Position numbers and translations under genes: made by a program. Below are positions 60,909 to 64,000 of a stretch of 64,000 nucleotides of DNA, piece by piece (position 1 is the stretch's first letter; the number at the start of each line of letters is the position of its first letter). A model generated the notes under the pieces. It made no database searches. It was not told the DNA's origin and saw nothing but the letters and a program-made list of their open reading frames with translations. This stretch comes from Ilex aquifolium (taxonomy: Eukaryota > Streptophyta > Magnoliopsida > Aquifoliales > Aquifoliaceae), in the NCBI GenBank assembly GCA_951799425.1, contig OX637397.1, forward strand, positions 5,323,001-5,387,000. The letters are read 5' to 3'.

Positions 60909-63302
60909 TATACGTAAATAGAGTTAATTACAAAATGCCCTCTTCAACCTTTGGGTAGTTTTTTTTTAGTTAGGAACCTTTGGGTAGTTTACAATGTACT
61001 CTTTTAGGTTTTAATTTTAACAAATAATTCCCTTTAAGTTTGAATAATTTACAATTAACTACAATAGTTATTTTTAGACAATAAAAATTGACAAAGTTAG
61101 ACATGTTAAATTCATTTGATCCCTAATTTGTTAAAAATAAATAATTACTATTATACTTATTTTTTCCTTTGTACCATATATCTATACTTCCCCTTAATAG
61201 CCTTTCGTCCTCCCTTATCTCGATGGTTAACTCTAATTCCCTCCACTTCTGGTAGAAACCCTCCCTTCCCTATGATGAGGCGGAAATGAAGATTTCCTTA
61301 TTTTTTAGTCTTGGTTTTTTAGATTTTTTATTTTTTAAAAACAAAAATGGTATTTCAAGAAAAAAAATATAAAAATATATATATAAGATAGAGTGTGTAA
61401 TGGTTCTTTCAGGTCTTTAACTACTTATGTTAGTCAATTTAATCCACTTCAAACTTGAAGGGGACAAATTGCTGCATTTGCAACCACATTGAAGTGATTG
61501 TAATAAGAGACATAGTTGAAGAAGGCATATTATAACTAACCCATATATATATATACTAGTAATTGCCCATGCCTAAAGACACTTTAACACTTAAAAAAAT
61601 CGTTCATAATAATAACTTTTCCTCCATTTGTTTTAATTAAATATATTGAAATCAAATAAAAATACCAATCTCGTAATAAAAATAAAACACATGAATCTAA
61701 AAACATTTCAAGTCTACTTGGTTTCTTGTTACAAATAAAAGTCAATTCTCAACTTAACAATAAAAACAAAAGATATAATCCATGACCCAAATAAGATTAA
61801 ACCGAGTCCAACTAAATATAGCAAAACTCATAAAAATAGTATAAATTAGGTAGTGCTAGATTTTCTATAACAACGCTAGCAATATTAGTAAAATTGGGTT
61901 GGTGCATTGGGCTTTTTCATATTTATTTCCCATCTTATCACACCCATATGATCATTCTATGTCTATTCAAAAGCAAACACTTCTTTCTTTTTTCCCATTA
62001 AATACCACAAATTGACACCTTTTAAAGTGTTAACATAAAACCCAGAACTGGAATTTCATGTTCAAGCTTAGAGACCTTTAATCATAACATTGAAGATATT
62101 GACCCATAATTGAAATTAACTGAAGGCAAAGAAAGTACACACTTCTTAGCTATCTAAGCCCCAAACTTGATAGCCATCTACATATTTATGCTTTCTACCT
62201 AAGATACTCAATGGCATGATTAATACATACACAACTAATCACATTGAGACAAAGCCCGTTGATAGAGCACTTACCTTTAGCATTCTGAAGCTAGGAATTT
62301 GTTAGCCATTTGTTTTACTGCCATTAACCTACAACAAAGTCCACTAAGAAAAAAAGTCCTATGGAGCATAATAACAGATAGTTAGTGGATAACACCAACA
62401 GGTGATTAAATTACACAATTCAACAAAGCACAATAATCAAAAAAATACAAAAGAGAGAGAGAGAGAAATACATGTGCGTGTAGAGAGAGAAATATATATG
62501 TGTGTTGCAAACACCTCTATTCCCTCATCAAAATCAGAGATGTGTGTGCGTGTTGAGGCGGTGGGATTTTGGGATGGAAGGAAGGTGATAGCGAGAGACA
62601 GGGAGGAGCCAAAGGTAGTCTCTGTTTCTTAATCAAGCTCGTCGAAGCTTACATCAAAATTGTTCAATCGACAGAGCCAACTCATTGAGGTAATAACACA
62701 AACACTTGAATGAACACCCAATCTTATAAACCTATTTCATTATTTAAAATAAAATTGAATAAAGTTTGTGAAATTTCCAAACCTTGTTTAACACCCAAAT
62801 TAAAAACCCAATTTGAAAACAAATTAGCCTACAAATCTTATAGAATGAAATTAACACACAACATTCAATTAACACACAAATCTTAATCTTAATCAAGACC
62901 CTATAAAAACCTATTTCATACTAATTGACACACAATCACTAAAATGATGGAAGTAAATTAAATTAACACACAATCTTAATATAAATAACCCTAACATTCA
63001 TCAAATCAAGATACTATAAACCTATTTCATAATTAAAAAAAATAAAATTGAAAATCCAATTTGAAAATAAATTAGCCTACAAATTTCACAAAAAGAACAC
63101 TCAATAATAATCAACTCAACATCCAAATGAACACTCAAGCTTAGCATTCTTGAATATCATGACAGAAAACTTGGATCTTCTATATGGTTTAGCATTCTTG
63201 AAGCATATGAATGGCAAATTGCAAGGCATGAACCCTGAAGAGTTAAACCCTCATGCATCTATTGTTCAAACTGCTTTCTGTGACTCGCCCAAGGAATTAA
63301 AT
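60909..63302. other. AT-rich intergenic DNA with repeat fragments
   Basis: No gene was found. 'ctagtaattgcccatgcc' at 61556 may be a decayed Helitron 3' end. 62730-62850 and 63010-63100 are two diverged copies of one sequence ('cctatttcat', 'aaattagcctacaaat'). Confidence 0.4.
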
Positions 63303-63550
63303 TTCATGTCGAAACGTCCAAAACGTTTTCGTTTCTATAGAAATCGAAACAAATCATTGATTGAATATCAAATTTCCTATGTTTCGGTGTGTTTCGAGGT
63401 GTTTTGGTAGGTTTTAACCTATATTTCGTTTGTTTCGACCAATGTTTTGAAAATAAATTTTAAAATTTTTTCTTTGTCTTCGAAATATTACTGAAAATGT
63501 TGATGTTTCCAAACTCACCGAAACTATGCACCGAAACGAAATTTTGGTCA
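63303..63550. repeat. TTTCG-rich TIR element, copy 2
   Basis: It shares 'cgaaacg', 'tgtttcgaccaatgtttt' and the end 'accgaaa-gaaatttt' with 42640-42977. Its duplication is not recognisable. Confidence 0.6.
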
Positions 63551-63683
63551 TTGCAATGGAAACATAACTGCTCCTAATCACAGGATACCTTGTTAATGCT
63601 CTCTTCTTTTCTTACCACATGCAAAGGTATTGTACACATGCATATAGAAAAACAGAGACAAAATTAAGAAGAGCAGAACTCAC

Positions 63684-63716
63684 ATCAACTTTCCAGGTCT
63701 TGTTCTCAACCTTCAC
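63684..63716 (-). CDS. Possible 33-nt internal exon of an edge gene
   Basis: ATATGCAG|GTG acceptor and GAT|GTGAGT donor bracket 33 bases. Phase 0 reads VKVENKTWKVD, open in that frame. I do not recognise the protein. Neighbouring exons were not found, so this rests on splice sites alone. Confidence 0.3.
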
Positions 63717-64000
63717 CTGCATATAACAAAAGCCAAAAACATAACTATAGAAGAACCAACAAAGAATTCCAAATCAAGAGCAAGTAATAAAATAACAATA
63801 AAATTGGAAAAGGGGAATAATGAATGCATGGGACCACATTCTCGGTGCCCGCACCAAACTTCTGTCTGAGAAGGGTCATGATACTGGAAACATATCATGA
63901 CATAGAGTCACTGATCAGTTCCACACCAAAAAAGGTTAGTGGCATTTGGATTTATGGGACTCAACCCACGCCCACCCAGGTTCCTCTATCCAAATCCCTG

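Overview
The window is nuclear DNA from a flowering plant, most likely a eudicot. The evidence is one large, intact, GT-AG-spliced plant gene, plant-type transposons (chromovirus, TRIM, Helitrons, hAT and MULE derivatives) and AT-rich intergenic DNA with many simple repeats. I cannot name the species from the sequence.

Region 1 (about 2.3-25.2 kb, minus strand) is one gene encoding a 1166-residue MATH-domain protein of the plant TRAF1a/TRAF1b (MUSE14/MUSE13) family. I could trace 12 coding exons (3501 nt). Every junction obeys GT-AG, every phase is consistent and there is no internal stop, so the gene looks functional. A CT-rich untranslated leader exon, a 5'-UTR intron and a TATA box lie at 25.04-25.18 kb. 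In other plants these proteins are adaptors that help turn over NLR immune receptors and regulate autophagy factors.

The 8.5-kb fifth intron carries a nested insertion. A non-autonomous hAT element (perfect 8-bp target duplication) was itself invaded by a 5-kb Ty3/gypsy chromovirus. The chromovirus lies antisense to the host gene. It is dead: four in-frame stops and a reverse transcriptase whose catalytic FFDD reads FFDY. Its two LTRs are still about 97% identical.

Region 2 (25-63.6 kb) has no convincing protein-coding gene. It is a stratified transposon bed in which many elements can be delimited to the base by their target-site duplications: four solo LTRs, one TRIM with both LTRs, PBS and PPT, three hAT-type elements, a Tourist-like MITE, a MULE-type MITE and two non-autonomous Helitrons. 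There are also two large foldback structures. One of them (44987-45634) has perfect 67-bp terminal inverted repeats and contains three snRNA-type promoters (an 11-bp USE plus TATA at Pol III-like spacing), two of them convergent on the palindrome centre. The other (41040-41691) would transcribe into a roughly 300-bp hairpin.

The right edge holds what may be one small exon (63684-63716, minus strand) of a gene lying mostly outside the window. The best candidates for something undescribed are the USE/TATA foldback element, the long hairpin beside a Helitron end, and the recurrence of snRNA-like promoter motifs in several unrelated repeats between 45 and 56 kb.
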